Positions 44,276 through 53,376 of a stretch of 64,000 nucleotides of DNA are shown here, in pieces (positions within the stretch are counted from its first letter, which is position 1; each line of letters opens with the position of its first letter). The stretch spans positions 1,674,001-1,738,000 of the forward strand of contig NZ_CP126084.1 in assembly GCF_030122845.1 (NCBI RefSeq), in the 5' to 3' direction. The position numbers and the translations under genes are program-made. The stretch is from Paenibacillus woosongensis (lineage in GTDB: Bacteria > Bacillota > Bacilli > Paenibacillales > Paenibacillaceae). The notes under the pieces were generated by a model. The model was given only the letters and a program-made list of their open reading frames with translations, was not told the DNA's origin and ran no database searches.

Positions 44276-46180
44276 ATGAAGGTTATTCTATCTACGCTGA
44301 ATGCAAAATTTATCCACACCTCTCTGGCAATCCGCCTGCTCAAGGCTTATAGCGGGAACGATTTTGACATCGAGCTCGCCGAATATACGATCAAGGACCC
44401 GACGATGAACATCGTGTCCGACTTATTCCAGCGCAGGCCCGATGTAATCGGGTTCTCCTGCTACATCTGGAACATCGAAGAGACAATCCGCGTTATTGAC
44501 GTGCTCAAAAAAGTCATGCCCGAGACGACCATCGTCCTTGGCGGGCCTGAGGTGTCTTACGATACGCAGTACTGGATGGAACGCGTTAAGAGCGTGGACT
44601 TCATCGTGATGGGGGACGGGGAGGAGACATTCCACCATCTGCTGCAGGAGCTGTCCGGGGACCGGAAGTTCCACTATGTTTTCGGCACCGCCTACCGTAA
44701 AGGAGACGAGGTGATCATCAATCCGGGACGGCCAAAATCAGATCTGAACACGCTGCCTTCGCCGCACCGTTTTCCCGAGGATATCCCAAACCTCAGCAGG
44801 CGCATCGTCTATTTCGAGACGAGTCGGGGCTGCCCGTTCAGCTGCCAGTTCTGTCTCTCCAGCATCGAGGTCGGGGTACGCTACTATGACATCGAGCGTG
44901 TGAAGTCAGATATCCTGTACCTGATCGACAACGGCGCCAAAATCATCAAGTTCCTCGACCGGACGTTCAACATCAACCGCAGCTATGCAATGGAAATGTT
45001 CGAATTCCTGATCGAGAACCATCGCGGCTGCGTATTTCAGTTTGAGATCACCGCGGACATCATGCGGCCCGAGGTGCTGGATTACCTCGCTGAGAATGCG
45101 CCTCCCGGCATATTCCGCTTCGAGATCGGGGTGCAGTCGACGAACGATCCGACGAATGAGCTGGTGAAACGACGGCAGAACTTCACGAAGCTGACCCGCA
45201 CCGTGACCAAGGTCAAGGAGAGCGGCAAAATCGCGCAGCATCTCGATCTGATCGCCGGACTGCCGCAGGAGGATTACGCTACATTCCGCAAGACGTTTAA
45301 CGATGTATTCGCGCTGGGGCCAGAGGAGCTGCAGCTCGGATTCTTGAAAATGCTGCGCGGCACCGGCCTGCGGAACGACGCGGCGAAATACAATTACGTT
45401 TACATGGAGCATGCGCCTTACGAAATGCTTAGCAACGATGTGCTGTCTTTTGCCGACGTCGTCCGCCTGAAACGGCTGGAGGATGTGCTGGAAAAATACT
45501 GGAACGCGCACCGAATGGATCATACGCTGAATTATTTGATGAGGGTCGAATTCGACTCCCCGTTTGATTTCTTCCAGGAATTCGGCGATTACTGGGAAGA
45601 ACAGGGCTGGCAGCGCATTGGGCACCAGTTGGAGGATTTGTTCCTCCGCCTGCATGAGTTCCTGGGCCAGCGCAAGCTGAAGACGCCCGAGGTCGTGCTC
45701 GGCCTTATGAAGCTCGACTACTTCCTCGGACACAAGTACAAGCCGCGCAAAATCTGGTGGGAAGACCGCATCGGGAAGGATTCGCGCGGAAGGTACCTTA
45801 GCATGCTGGCTGAGAAGTTTGCCTGGCAGTCAAAGGATCTGTCTGGAGAGCTTGCCGAGCGGCCAGAAGGTAAGCAGGAGCAGCTTGCCGGGCGGCCGGG
45901 GGGGCAGTCTGAGCAGTTTGCCCAGCGTCCGCTGAGTCAACCAGAACAGCTTGTCGCACAGCAGGAGGGCCTCCTGTTCCATTTAGCCGGGCGGAATTTG
46001 AGCGAACGCGAACTGCAGAAGTTCGCCGTCCTGGAGGAGCTGCCTTTCCGGCTAGAACATGCTCTGCAGAATAAGGAGCTTTCTGCGGAGAGCATGGAGC
46101 CGAGCCTGCTGGTCGTGCTGTATCAGCAGACGGTGGATGAGAAGCCGCTCTATTTTTCGTTGCCGCTAGCGAGGGCTTAA
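44276..46180 (+). CDS. B12-binding-domain radical SAM protein (DUF4080)
   Basis: 634 residues. The N-terminal cobalamin-binding-like Rossmann domain (about 1-140, TIVLGGPEVSYD) precedes a radical SAM core with the cluster motif CPFSCQFC and KFLDRTFN, and a C-terminal DUF4080 domain. A tract of about 40 residues near 525-565 is built of 11-residue imperfect repeats (LAERPEGKQEQ, LAGRPGGQSEQ, FAQRPLSQPEQ). The usual conserved His of B12 binding is not evident. Substrate unknown; the family is common in Firmicutes. Confidence 0.9.
   Translation: MKVILSTLNAKFIHTSLAIRLLKAYSGNDFDIELAEYTIKDPTMNIVSDLFQRRPDVIGFSCYIWNIEETIRVIDVLKKVMPETTIVLGGPEVSYDTQYWMERVKSVDFIVMGDGEETFHHLLQELSGDRKFHYVFGTAYRKGDEVIINPGRPKSDLNTLPSPHRFPEDIPNLSRRIVYFETSRGCPFSCQFCLSSIEVGVRYYDIERVKSDILYLIDNGAKIIKFLDRTFNINRSYAMEMFEFLIENHRGCVFQFEITADIMRPEVLDYLAENAPPGIFRFEIGVQSTNDPTNELVKRRQNFTKLTRTVTKVKESGKIAQHLDLIAGLPQEDYATFRKTFNDVFALGPEELQLGFLKMLRGTGLRNDAAKYNYVYMEHAPYEMLSNDVLSFADVVRLKRLEDVLEKYWNAHRMDHTLNYLMRVEFDSPFDFFQEFGDYWEEQGWQRIGHQLEDLFLRLHEFLGQRKLKTPEVVLGLMKLDYFLGHKYKPRKIWWEDRIGKDSRGRYLSMLAEKFAWQSKDLSGELAERPEGKQEQLAGRPGGQSEQFAQRPLSQPEQLVAQQEGLLFHLAGRNLSERELQKFAVLEELPFRLEHALQNKELSAESMEPSLLVVLYQQTVDEKPLYFSLPLARA
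45850..45965 (+). repeat. 33-bp in-frame tandem repeats in the radical SAM gene
   Basis: About three and a half units each beginning CAG-CTTGCC-like codons and coding Q-L/F-A-x-R-P-x-x-x-x-E. They are Gln/Glu-rich and likely form a flexible spacer. Confidence 0.75.
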
Positions 46181-46202
46181 CCTGGAATAGGTGGATTTTA
46201 GA

Positions 46203-46345
46203 ATAAACATGAACCATTGAGTAATGAACATTGAGTAATGGACATTGAGTAATGGACATAAGCGTTAAGCATTGAGAATTAGCATTGAATACTAGCGATT
46301 AGCACTAGCATTGGGCACTAGGCATAAGCATTAGCAATGGCATTG
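46203..46345. repeat. Degenerate short tandem repeats (CATTGAGTAATG family)
   Basis: CATTGAGTAATG occurs three times in a row, then decays into AGCATTGA-, TAGCATT- and TAAGCATTAG-like units. No reading frame or start is supported. Confidence 0.7.
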
Positions 46346-46614
46346 AGCATGATGTATCAAGCATTACGATAGCAGTAAGCGATACTAAATGCATTTGATG
46401 CATTTAAAAGCAGCAGTTGATTGCTGAACCATCCGACTAGATGGATTTCTTGCAGCTAGATTGCAGTCTAAAGGGGAGTAATGACTAGAAGCAACATTTT
46501 AGATGCATGAAATACAGCTATCTTTAAATAAGTGCTGTAATAGAGCTAAATAAATGCAAGAAATGCATTTAGTTCAGGCAGCGTAGCGATGTGTAATTTA
46601 GCACAGCAATTGTA

Positions 46615-46770
46615 ACAATATAGCAACGTAGCAACGTAGCAACGTGGCAACAAGCAACGTGGCAACAAGCAACAAGGTAATATGGCAAATAGCAACAAAG
46701 CAACATACCAAGATGGCATCATGCCACCAAAGTAACATACCAAACATAGCAACATGGCAAATAGCAACGT
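46615..46770. repeat. Degenerate short tandem repeats (GTAGCAAC family)
   Basis: GTAGCAAC and GTGGCAACAAGCAAC units repeat and decay into ATGGCAAATAGCAAC and CATACCAA forms. There are no spacers of equal size, so this is not a CRISPR array. Between the two tracts (46346-46614) I see AT-rich, partly repetitive sequence and no gene. Confidence 0.7.
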
Positions 46771-46882
46771 ACCATTTAAAAATTCAACAATCTAAAATTG
46801 AATCCATGCAACAATACATCAACGCGCAGCATTTAGCCGATTTTGAGCGGTTTGAGCGAGCAAGCTAAATCAAGAACAGCGC

Positions 46883-46918
46883 AAAGAACCGTCCGGTAGT
46901 TTTCCGGACGGTTCTTTT
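46883..46918. terminator. Strong bidirectional terminator
   Basis: AAAGAACCGTCCGG-tagtttt-CCGGACGGTTCTTTT at the end of the leftward hydrolase gene. Confidence 0.9.
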
Positions 46919-47906
46919 ATTTGTGCCGCTCCAGCCAACCGGCGAGATCGCGCATGACCTCTTCCCGGTTTATCTCGTTCAGCATCTCATGGCGGCCCCC
47001 TGGATAGAGCCTGAGCTCGACGTCCCGGATCAACAGCAGGTTATACAGCGAGGCCAGCTTTTTCACGCCGTCTCCCCGCAGGCCTACAGGATCCTCGTCG
47101 CCGCCAAAAATATAGATAGGCTTATCCTTTGGAATGGCTCTCATCCGGTTCGGACGATGAATTTCCTGCAATAACGAGAAGAAGCCCTGAAAGAAACCGG
47201 CGCTGCACAGAAATCCGCAATGCGGATCGTTCACGTACTTATCTACCTCCGCTTCATCCCGGGAGAGCCAGTCGAACGGCGTACGGGGCGGCAGAAAGCG
47301 TTTGTTGTAGGAACCGAAGACAAGTGCGTTCAGCATGAGGCTGGGATGCCGCTCGCCCTGCACCAGGCATTGCAGCCGCGCCAGCTTCTCGCCAAACCCG
47401 ATCATCCCGCGCGGACCGTTAGTTCCCGACAGGATGAAGCCGGAGTAGGGATCCGGCGCGGTATACATCATTTTTTGCGTCAGAAAAGATCCCATGCTAT
47501 GGCCAAGTAGGAACAGGGGCAAATCGGGGTAGCGATCCCGGATGATCCCGCTGAGCGTACTCATGTCCCGCACCATGCCGTCGAAGCCGTCTTTCTCGAT
47601 GCAGCCCAGTTCAGCGTCGGTTCCGGCCGTCTTGCCATGCCCTCTATGGTCGCCCGCGAAGACAATCCAACCGCGCGCGGTAAGCATTTCAGCCAGGCGC
47701 TCGTAGCGCTTGGCCGTCTCGGCCATGCCGTGGGCAATTTGCAGCACACCTTGCAGTTCGCCTTGCCGCCTGTTCTGCAGCACACTCAGCTCGCCTTGCA
47801 CCATATCCTGAGGCACGCCGACCATCTCCATCGGGGACCACTGATAGACGAACACTTCATTTTGCGCATCATTGGTGAAAGTGAAAGTTTGCTCCAGCAA
47901 CCGCAT
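46917..47906 (-). CDS. Alpha/beta hydrolase (lysophospholipase/monoacylglycerol lipase-like)
   Basis: 329-residue serine hydrolase. The Ser is in the elbow GHSMGSF, Asp in GGDEDPVG and His in GGRHEMLNE; AHGMAETAKRYERLA and GDHRGHGKTAG are typical of the monoacylglycerol lipase group. No signal peptide. Starts possible at ATG 47906, GTG 47909 or TTG 47900; AAGGGG fits the TTG distance best, so the exact start is uncertain. It follows the VOC gene on the same strand by about 20 bases. Confidence 0.88.
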   Translation of the reverse strand: MRLLEQTFTFTNDAQNEVFVYQWSPMEMVGVPQDMVQGELSVLQNRRQGELQGVLQIAHGMAETAKRYERLAEMLTARGWIVFAGDHRGHGKTAGTDAELGCIEKDGFDGMVRDMSTLSGIIRDRYPDLPLFLLGHSMGSFLTQKMMYTAPDPYSGFILSGTNGPRGMIGFGEKLARLQCLVQGERHPSLMLNALVFGSYNKRFLPPRTPFDWLSRDEAEVDKYVNDPHCGFLCSAGFFQGFFSLLQEIHRPNRMRAIPKDKPIYIFGGDEDPVGLRGDGVKKLASLYNLLLIRDVELRLYPGGRHEMLNEINREEVMRDLAGWLERHK

Positions 47907-47928
47907 CACCCCTTATTCAAGTCGTTAC

Positions 47929-48327
47929 TTACGCTAAATGCACCGGTTCAAAGAACTCGATCCGTTCTCCGTCAGGCCCGTTAAAGAAGAAGAGGCGGCT
48001 GCCGTTTGGGATCGCGCGGATTTCGGGGTCCATGCCCGACAGGCCGAGCTCGGCGATCCGTTTGTACTCCTCCTCGATATGGCTGACGGTAAATGCGATA
48101 TGATGCACCCGGCCTTCACTTGGCAGGGCTTCGCCCCCGCGGACGTAAATCAATTCAATTTCGACGTTCTCCTGACCCGGGAAGGCTAGAAAAGCGAGGC
48201 GCAGCTCATCCTCCACTTCGCCGATGATATGTAGCAGCTTAAGACCGATCACCCGCTCATAGAACTCGATGGAATCCTCCAGCGCGGTGACGCGGATGCC
48301 GATATGCTCGATTTTCCGAATGGTCAT
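47929..48327 (-). CDS. VOC family protein (glyoxalase/epimerase-like)
   Basis: 132 residues with two VOC units: IEHIGIRVTALEDSIEFYERVIGL and VHHIAFTVSHIEEEYKRI, ending GPDGERIEFFEPVH. His and Glu residues at the expected metal positions fit methylmalonyl-CoA epimerase/glyoxalase I-like proteins. ATG at 48327 follows GAGGG; TTG at 48333 is an alternative. Operon partner of the hydrolase downstream. Confidence 0.88.
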   Translation of the reverse strand: MTIRKIEHIGIRVTALEDSIEFYERVIGLKLLHIIGEVEDELRLAFLAFPGQENVEIELIYVRGGEALPSEGRVHHIAFTVSHIEEEYKRIAELGLSGMDPEIRAIPNGSRLFFFNGPDGERIEFFEPVHLA

Positions 48328-48451
48328 ATTCAATCCCTCTAATCCTAGTTAATTTGGCAAATACGCTTCAAACGTAATTTAAATTACTAACCACATAACA
48401 CTTATCACAGGTTATCTTTCACAGAGTATCATTCTCAGAAACCTTACCGCA

Positions 48452-49033
48452 TTACCTTTTCTCGATGGCGATCAAATAGGGAGCGGCCGGCTTCTGGATT
48501 TGCCGGTAGACGATCGCTTGCCCGGCGGAAGGAGGAAGGGAGGCCGCCCATCTCTCGACGGCGCCTGCTTCCTCATCGCCTCCCCGATGCCCGGGATAGA
48601 GAACGATCGTCACGATCCCTTTCGGCCGCAGCAGCCTGAGGCTGGCTTCCAGCGCTGCAAGCGTTGTTTGCGTCAGCGTGATGACGGTGGCATCGGCGCC
48701 CTCAGCCGGCAGGTAACCAAGGTTGAACATGATCGCGCCCACCGTACCGTGAACCGCTGCAGGCAGCGCCGCTTCCATCTCGGCATGGCTCCGCTCCAGC
48801 AGCGTAACCTCGGCCAGCCGGCTGTCCTGCTCCCGGTCCAGCCTCTGCCGAGTGAGAGCCAGCGCCTCGGCTTGAATATCGAAGGCATAGACTTGTCCCC
48901 TTCGGCCGGAGGTCCGGGCGAGCAAGAGGGTATCCTGGCCAGTCCCTGCCGTAGCATCAATAGCCGGCTCGCCCGGCTGCAGCCGCTCGCCAATCAGCTT
49001 ATGGGCAAAGCTAAGTACAGACATGAAGCCCAT
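48452..49033 (-). CDS. mnmM: tRNA (mnm5s2U34) methyltransferase MnmM (YtqB)
   Basis: 193-residue class I SAM methyltransferase with the YtqB/rRNA_methylase features DATAGTGQDTLLLA, YAFDIQAEALALT, FNLGYLPAEG and TIVLYPGHRGGDEE. YtqB has been reported as the enzyme that methylates the aminomethyl group at U34 of tRNA to give mnm5s2U (MnmM). ATG at 49033 follows GGAGGGG; the longer frame reaching into mnmL is rejected. It starts 2 bases after the mnmL stop. Confidence 0.9.
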   Translation of the reverse strand: MGFMSVLSFAHKLIGERLQPGEPAIDATAGTGQDTLLLARTSGRRGQVYAFDIQAEALALTRQRLDREQDSRLAEVTLLERSHAEMEAALPAAVHGTVGAIMFNLGYLPAEGADATVITLTQTTLAALEASLRLLRPKGIVTIVLYPGHRGGDEEAGAVERWAASLPPSAGQAIVYRQIQKPAAPYLIAIEKR

Positions 49034-49035
49034 AT

Positions 49036-49986
49036 TTATCCCCTCCAATATTTCCCTTGCCAGGTGTCTCGCTGTCTCAGTTCGCCGTCGATCCCGTTCA
49101 GCACTTCCCACTTCCTCAGGCTCCACGTCGGGCCGATCAGAAGATCTCTTGGAGCATCGCCGGTCAGACGGTGAACGACCATCTCCGGAGGCAGGAATTC
49201 CAGCGTATCGACGATGAGCTTCACATATTCGTCTTTCTCCAGAAAACGGAGCAGGCCAGCTTCGTATTGCTTGACCATCGGTGTCTTGCGCATCAGGTGC
49301 AGCAGGTGGATCTTGATCCCCTGCACATCCATCGCTGCCACGGCCCGGCCGGTGTCCAGCATCATTTCATGGGTCTCCTGCGGTAACCCGTAAATGATAT
49401 GCGCGCAGACGCGGATGCCCCGCTTCCGCAGCTTCTCGACCGCATCCAGGTAACATTGCGTGTCGTGAGCCCGGTTAATGAGCTGTGACGTGGATTCATG
49501 GACGGTCTGAAGTCCCATTTCAACCCATAGGTAAGTTCGCTCGTTGAGCTCGGCCAAGTAGTCGACTACGTCGTCGGGTAAACAATCCGGCCGGGTGGCG
49601 ATCGACAAGCCGACGACGCCGGGCTGCTCCAGAATGGCCTCGTAGTACTCCTTCAATACCTCGACCGGAGCATAGGTGTTCGTATAGGCCTGAAAATAGC
49701 CGATGTACTTGGCCTGAGGCCATTTTAAATGCTGTCTGTCGCGAATTTTGTTGAATTGTGTCACTAAGTCGTCGCGTCTGCTTCCCGCAAAATCGCCGGA
49801 GCCTCGAGCGCTGCAGAACGTACAACCGCCTTTAGCAATGGAGCCGTCGCGGTTCGGACAAGTGAAGCCGGCATCAAGCATCACCTTAAACACTTTTTCG
49901 CCAAATTCCTCGCGCATTTCGTAATTCCAGGTGTGAAAACGTTTATCTCCCCACAGCTTCGGAGAGGAAATCATTTCAATCTTCAT
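49036..49986 (-). CDS. mnmL: Radical SAM protein, TIGR01212 family (YtqA/MnmL)
   Basis: 316-residue radical SAM enzyme. Its cluster cysteines are spaced as in the TIGR01212 family: FTCPNRDGSIAKGGCTFCS. SIATRPDCLP and WVEMGLQTVHESTSQLINR are family motifs. B. subtilis YtqA has been linked to conversion of cmnm5-type to nm5-type wobble uridine together with MnmM, and the 2-base spacing to mnmM here supports joint action. AAAGGAG precedes two ATGs; 49986 has the better distance. Confidence 0.87.
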   Translation of the reverse strand: MKIEMISSPKLWGDKRFHTWNYEMREEFGEKVFKVMLDAGFTCPNRDGSIAKGGCTFCSARGSGDFAGSRRDDLVTQFNKIRDRQHLKWPQAKYIGYFQAYTNTYAPVEVLKEYYEAILEQPGVVGLSIATRPDCLPDDVVDYLAELNERTYLWVEMGLQTVHESTSQLINRAHDTQCYLDAVEKLRKRGIRVCAHIIYGLPQETHEMMLDTGRAVAAMDVQGIKIHLLHLMRKTPMVKQYEAGLLRFLEKDEYVKLIVDTLEFLPPEMVVHRLTGDAPRDLLIGPTWSLRKWEVLNGIDGELRQRDTWQGKYWRG

Positions 49987-50047
49987 CATAACTCCTTTAC
50001 AATGTCGCAATTTTTTTTATATTGTCACAAAAAAATTACGAGCGGTA

Positions 50048-50082
50048 CAATCCCCGCTAAGCCGCATTAACAGGGGATTGCC
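50048..50082. other. Hairpin in the mnmL/trmB divergent spacer
   Basis: GG-CAATCCCC pairs with GGGGATTG-CC around a 15-base loop. On the minus strand it lies in the mnmL leader with a T-rich stretch about 12 bases later. Confidence 0.45.
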
Positions 50083-50214
50083 GTTATTTTATTGTATCAA
50101 AATATGTGGAAAAATGGGAACTGGGCCCCGCTGCTTTCTTGCGATAGATTACATAATATGTTATTTTGAATGTAATACAAATATGGTTTGGACCCCAATT
50201 CCAAATATATGAAA

Positions 50215-50263
50215 AAGGAATCTGCGTAAACCGTCTCCCCGGCGGCCGCAAGATTCCTTTTTC
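50215..50263. terminator. Orphan terminator-like hairpin between divergent mnmL and trmB
   Basis: AAAGGAATCT-GCG and CGC-AAGATTCCTTTTT form a stem with T-runs for both strands, but no gene ends here. It may close a small RNA or a leader transcript. Confidence 0.6.
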
Positions 50264-50370
50264 TCACTTCTCCCCTTTACAAGAGGGACGAACTTCGGCA
50301 CAATAATTGCAGTATCAGAAAACTTTGCGGACTTAAGCCGCAGGGATGTACAGAAAGCGGAGGAATACAC

Positions 50371-51081
50371 ATGCGTTTACGCGGCAGAAAAGGAATTCGG
50401 GAAAACCTGGAGCAGCAGAAACATCTTGTTGTCCTGGATCCACGGGAATACAAGGGACGCTGGTCCGAGGTTTTTGGCAACGATCGTCCGGTTCATATCG
50501 AACTGGGGATGGGCAAAGGACAATTCATCAGCGGGATGAGCGTGAAATACCCGGATGTTAATTTTATAGGCATGGATATGTACGATGAGCTGGTTCGCAG
50601 GGCCAGCGAGAAGGTGCGCGCAATATGGCAGGAGCAGGGACAGGAGGAGCCTCAGAGCGTCAGATTGGCGCTGGGGAATATCGAGTCGATCGAGGAGTTT
50701 TTCGCACCGGGCGAAATCGAGCGGATATACTTGAATTTCAGCGATCCATGGCCAAAGAAGAAGCACGGTCGCCGCAGGCTGACCCATCCGAGATTTTTGG
50801 AGAAATACCGCTCTTTGCTTAACGAGAACGGGGAAATTCATTTCAAGACGGATTCGCGCGAGCTGTTCCAGTTCTCTTTGAATGCCTTTACGGCATGCGG
50901 GCTGCAGCTGAATGATATTTCGCTGGACTTGCATCAAGGGGGCATCAATGAAGAGCATGTCATGACGGAGTATGAGACGAAATTCGTCAATCAGGGCGTG
51001 AATATTCACCGCTGTGAGGTCATCATTGGAGAAGCGGCATTGGCGCGTTATCACGATCATAAAATGGAGCAGTTCCAATAG
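50371..51081 (+). CDS. trmB: tRNA (guanine-N7-)-methyltransferase TrmB
   Basis: 236 residues; makes m7G46 in tRNA. SAM-binding ELGMGKGQFI, the family signature NFSDPWPKKKHGRRRLTHPRF in parts, and FKTDSRELFQF are present. GGAGGAATACAC precedes the ATG. Single gene with a perfect terminator downstream. Confidence 0.96.
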   Translation: MRLRGRKGIRENLEQQKHLVVLDPREYKGRWSEVFGNDRPVHIELGMGKGQFISGMSVKYPDVNFIGMDMYDELVRRASEKVRAIWQEQGQEEPQSVRLALGNIESIEEFFAPGEIERIYLNFSDPWPKKKHGRRRLTHPRFLEKYRSLLNENGEIHFKTDSRELFQFSLNAFTACGLQLNDISLDLHQGGINEEHVMTEYETKFVNQGVNIHRCEVIIGEAALARYHDHKMEQFQ

Positions 51082-51100
51082 GCATATCGCCAATCATAAC

Positions 51101-51130
51101 AACAGGCCACCGAATTATCGGTGGCCTGTT
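51101..51130. terminator. Bidirectional terminator between trmB and the glycosyltransferase gene
   Basis: AACAGGCCACCGA-atta-TCGGTGGCCTGTT, perfect stem. Confidence 0.92.
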
Positions 51131-51203
51131 TGACTTGGGGCGAGGAGCCATTTGCCGCTTTAAGAAGCAGAGTAGCAGCCTCAGTGTTTGATTTTCGTTG
51201 CTC

Positions 51204-52337
51204 TTAGGAATGGACTTTGTTCTCTTCCAGCAAGTCCATGATCGCCTGCGCGCTTTGCATCGGATGGTATTTGGCGATTTGCTCAAGCACCTTCTCCCGG
51301 GCTAGCGCAACCTCATCGTACCGGTCCGTCAGGCGATGAATCCATTTGGTTATATCATCGAGGGAGTTCATTAAGGTTCCCCATCCCTGCGATTCAAAAT
51401 AGTGGGAGTTCTCTTCCTCCTGTCCGGGAAGAGGTTTGTGGAACAGCATGGGGATTCCTTTGGCCAGCCCCTCGGTGCAGGTCATGCCTCCCGGCTTCGT
51501 GATCAGCAGATCGGATACTTCCATCAGCTTGTCGATTTCCCGGGTGAAGCCGAGAAGACGGATGTTCGGATGGATGAAGCGCGGGTCTTTCTTCATCTTC
51601 TCCAGCGATTTTTGATTGCTGCCGAAGCAGAAAATCACCTGGATCTTATCGCTGTGCGTTGCAAGAAGCGAGTTGACCGCCTCATCCTTCATAAACCCCC
51701 AGCCTCCGCCCATCACTAGGACCGTGGGCATGTTTTTGAGAGCGAATTGGCGGCGGATGTCCTCTTTGCTGTGGCGCTCCCAGAAATTCGGATGAACGGG
51801 TATGCCGGTGATTCGAATTTTGCTCTCCTCAACCTCGCGTTCGAGCAGCTTCTCTTTGACCTGCTCGGTAGAGACCAGGTAACAGTCCACCTCCCGGCTG
51901 ACCCATGTCCCGTGCGCGTCATAATCCGTAATGACGGTACAGAGGGGGACGTTCAGCCCAAGCCGTTTCATGCGCGAGATGACCGCGCTGGGAATCGGGT
52001 GTGTGCATACAATGACACCGGGATGGAGCTGGCGGATAATCTGGGTCGTGCGGGTATAGAATATCCGATGGAGCGCCGCCGTCGTCAATCGGTTCAAGGA
52101 TCTCTTATAATTGCTGCGGTACATCATGCGTACGAGACGGGGCTGCGATGATACCGTTTTTTTGTATGCTGTAATGATCAATGGAGCCATTTTAGGATTC
52201 AGAAAGCTGCCAAGCTCCAGTACCTTCGTCTGAATGTGAGGTGCCAGCTTGCGTAAACTGCTGGAAAGCGCATAGGCTGCCTGGGTATGACCGGCTCCGA
52301 ATCCCTCAGATAAAAGCAAGACTCTTTGTTTAGACAC
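51204..52337 (-). CDS. UgtP/MGDG-synthase-like glycosyltransferase (GT28)
   Basis: 377 residues. The N-terminal MGDG synthase-type domain starts LLLSEGFGAGHTQAAYAL and holds TDYDAHGTWV; the C-terminal GT28 domain has VMGGGWGFMKD and ITKPGGMTCTEGLAKG for UDP-sugar binding. Such enzymes glycosylate diacylglycerol or related membrane lipids. GTG at 52337 follows AAAGGTG at 7 bases. It follows the PAP2 gene on the same strand by 51 bases, consistent with a lipid-related pair. The acceptor lipid is not known. Confidence 0.9.
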   Translation of the reverse strand: MSKQRVLLLSEGFGAGHTQAAYALSSSLRKLAPHIQTKVLELGSFLNPKMAPLIITAYKKTVSSQPRLVRMMYRSNYKRSLNRLTTAALHRIFYTRTTQIIRQLHPGVIVCTHPIPSAVISRMKRLGLNVPLCTVITDYDAHGTWVSREVDCYLVSTEQVKEKLLEREVEESKIRITGIPVHPNFWERHSKEDIRRQFALKNMPTVLVMGGGWGFMKDEAVNSLLATHSDKIQVIFCFGSNQKSLEKMKKDPRFIHPNIRLLGFTREIDKLMEVSDLLITKPGGMTCTEGLAKGIPMLFHKPLPGQEEENSHYFESQGWGTLMNSLDDITKWIHRLTDRYDEVALAREKVLEQIAKYHPMQSAQAIMDLLEENKVHS

Positions 52338-52388
52338 TTAGTTTCACCTTTTCTCAGAAGGTTTTCCCTCTACTTAACAATATCCCCT

Positions 52389-52916
52389 TTATGGCCATAA
52401 TGCAACCGTGCCAAAGGCCGTTAGCGTGCCTACGGCGGCGCCTGCCAGCACGTCCGAAGGGTAATGCAAGCCCAGATATATTCTTGATATTCCAACCAGC
52501 AGCGCGATCGGTCCCAATATAAATGCGAGGCTTGGCTCGGTCAGCATGAAGGGCATTGTAACGGAGAAAATAGCCGTTGTATGCCCGGATGGAAACGAGT
52601 GGTCCGTTAACGGATTGCGGAATGTTTTCGTACCCGGGAGGGTCAAATAAGGGCGAACCCGCGGGTAGGTCTTCTTGGCAAGCGCTACTGGAATATGGCT
52701 GGCAGCCAGTGCTACGCAGGACTGAAGTCCTGCAGTGCTCCAAGGCTTGGGCGCGAAGATCCACACGAGCAGCGAGGAGCTGATCGTAAACGTGGCTCCC
52801 CCCAGATGAGTCAGGTAATACAGCCAGAAATTTAGAAAGCTGCCGTGCAGGCGGCCATTAATTCCCATAAAAAGCTTTTGATCCAGTTGTTTTAACGTTT
52901 GAATAAATCGAGTCAT
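52389..52916 (-). CDS. PAP2 family membrane phosphatase
   Basis: 175 residues with about five to six hydrophobic segments. The three phosphatase motifs are KKTYPRVRP, FPSGHTTA and SRIYLGLHYPSD. Members include undecaprenyl-pyrophosphate phosphatase BcrC and phosphatidylglycerophosphatase PgpB-like enzymes; sequence alone does not choose. ATG at 52916 follows GGAGGG at 5 bases. First gene of a likely operon with the glycosyltransferase. Confidence 0.9.
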   Translation of the reverse strand: MTRFIQTLKQLDQKLFMGINGRLHGSFLNFWLYYLTHLGGATFTISSSLLVWIFAPKPWSTAGLQSCVALAASHIPVALAKKTYPRVRPYLTLPGTKTFRNPLTDHSFPSGHTTAIFSVTMPFMLTEPSLAFILGPIALLVGISRIYLGLHYPSDVLAGAAVGTLTAFGTVALWP

Positions 52917-53340
52917 TTGATCCCTCCGCGCGCAGCAAGGCATTTTCAGGTTAGACTAATCATATTTTTAATCCGTGATCATTTCAAGGATGGAGGCCTT
53001 TTTTTTTGTCTAATCTGATTACCCGATTTTGACTTTGCCGCTATCCAGCTTATACAATGATTCAAATCATAGCAAAAAAGTTTAAAGTAAAATGAGCAAT
53101 TTAGTAAACTTTTATGCTTTATTTTTCGTCTATGTTTACAAAGGGCTATATATCCAAGCTGCTTACGCTCATTTTCATGAGGTGCAGATGAAATAAAAAA
53201 CGCCAAAATTGATGAAAATAAGAAATAACCGCACTCATGTGCAGGTAGCGGGAGAGTCCTGTGCGATTATACGGCGACTTTGCAGGTATTTCGTGAAGGA
53301 TGCCGCGAGATTAGCTTTGACAAATGATGAAAAGTCATGG

Positions 53341-53376
53341 AAAATCTTAATGCGCTGCAGAAGAATTAAGATTTTT
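53341..53376 (+). other. Terminator-like hairpin upstream of the GT2 gene
   Basis: AAAATCTTAAT pairs perfectly with ATTAAGATTTT, followed by T-rich sequence, 100 bases before the GT2 start. TTGACA occurs at 53317-53322 just before it. It may be an attenuator. The rest of 52917-53475 is AT-rich and I see no gene in it. Confidence 0.5.

Noticed and set aside
46546..46767. 73-codon Leu/Cys-rich frame in the spacer
   Set aside because: It is made by the simple repeats on the other strand and has no SD.
46615..46770. Possible CRISPR array
   Set aside because: Units are only 8-15 bases, decay continuously, and have no spacers of equal length; no cas genes nearby.
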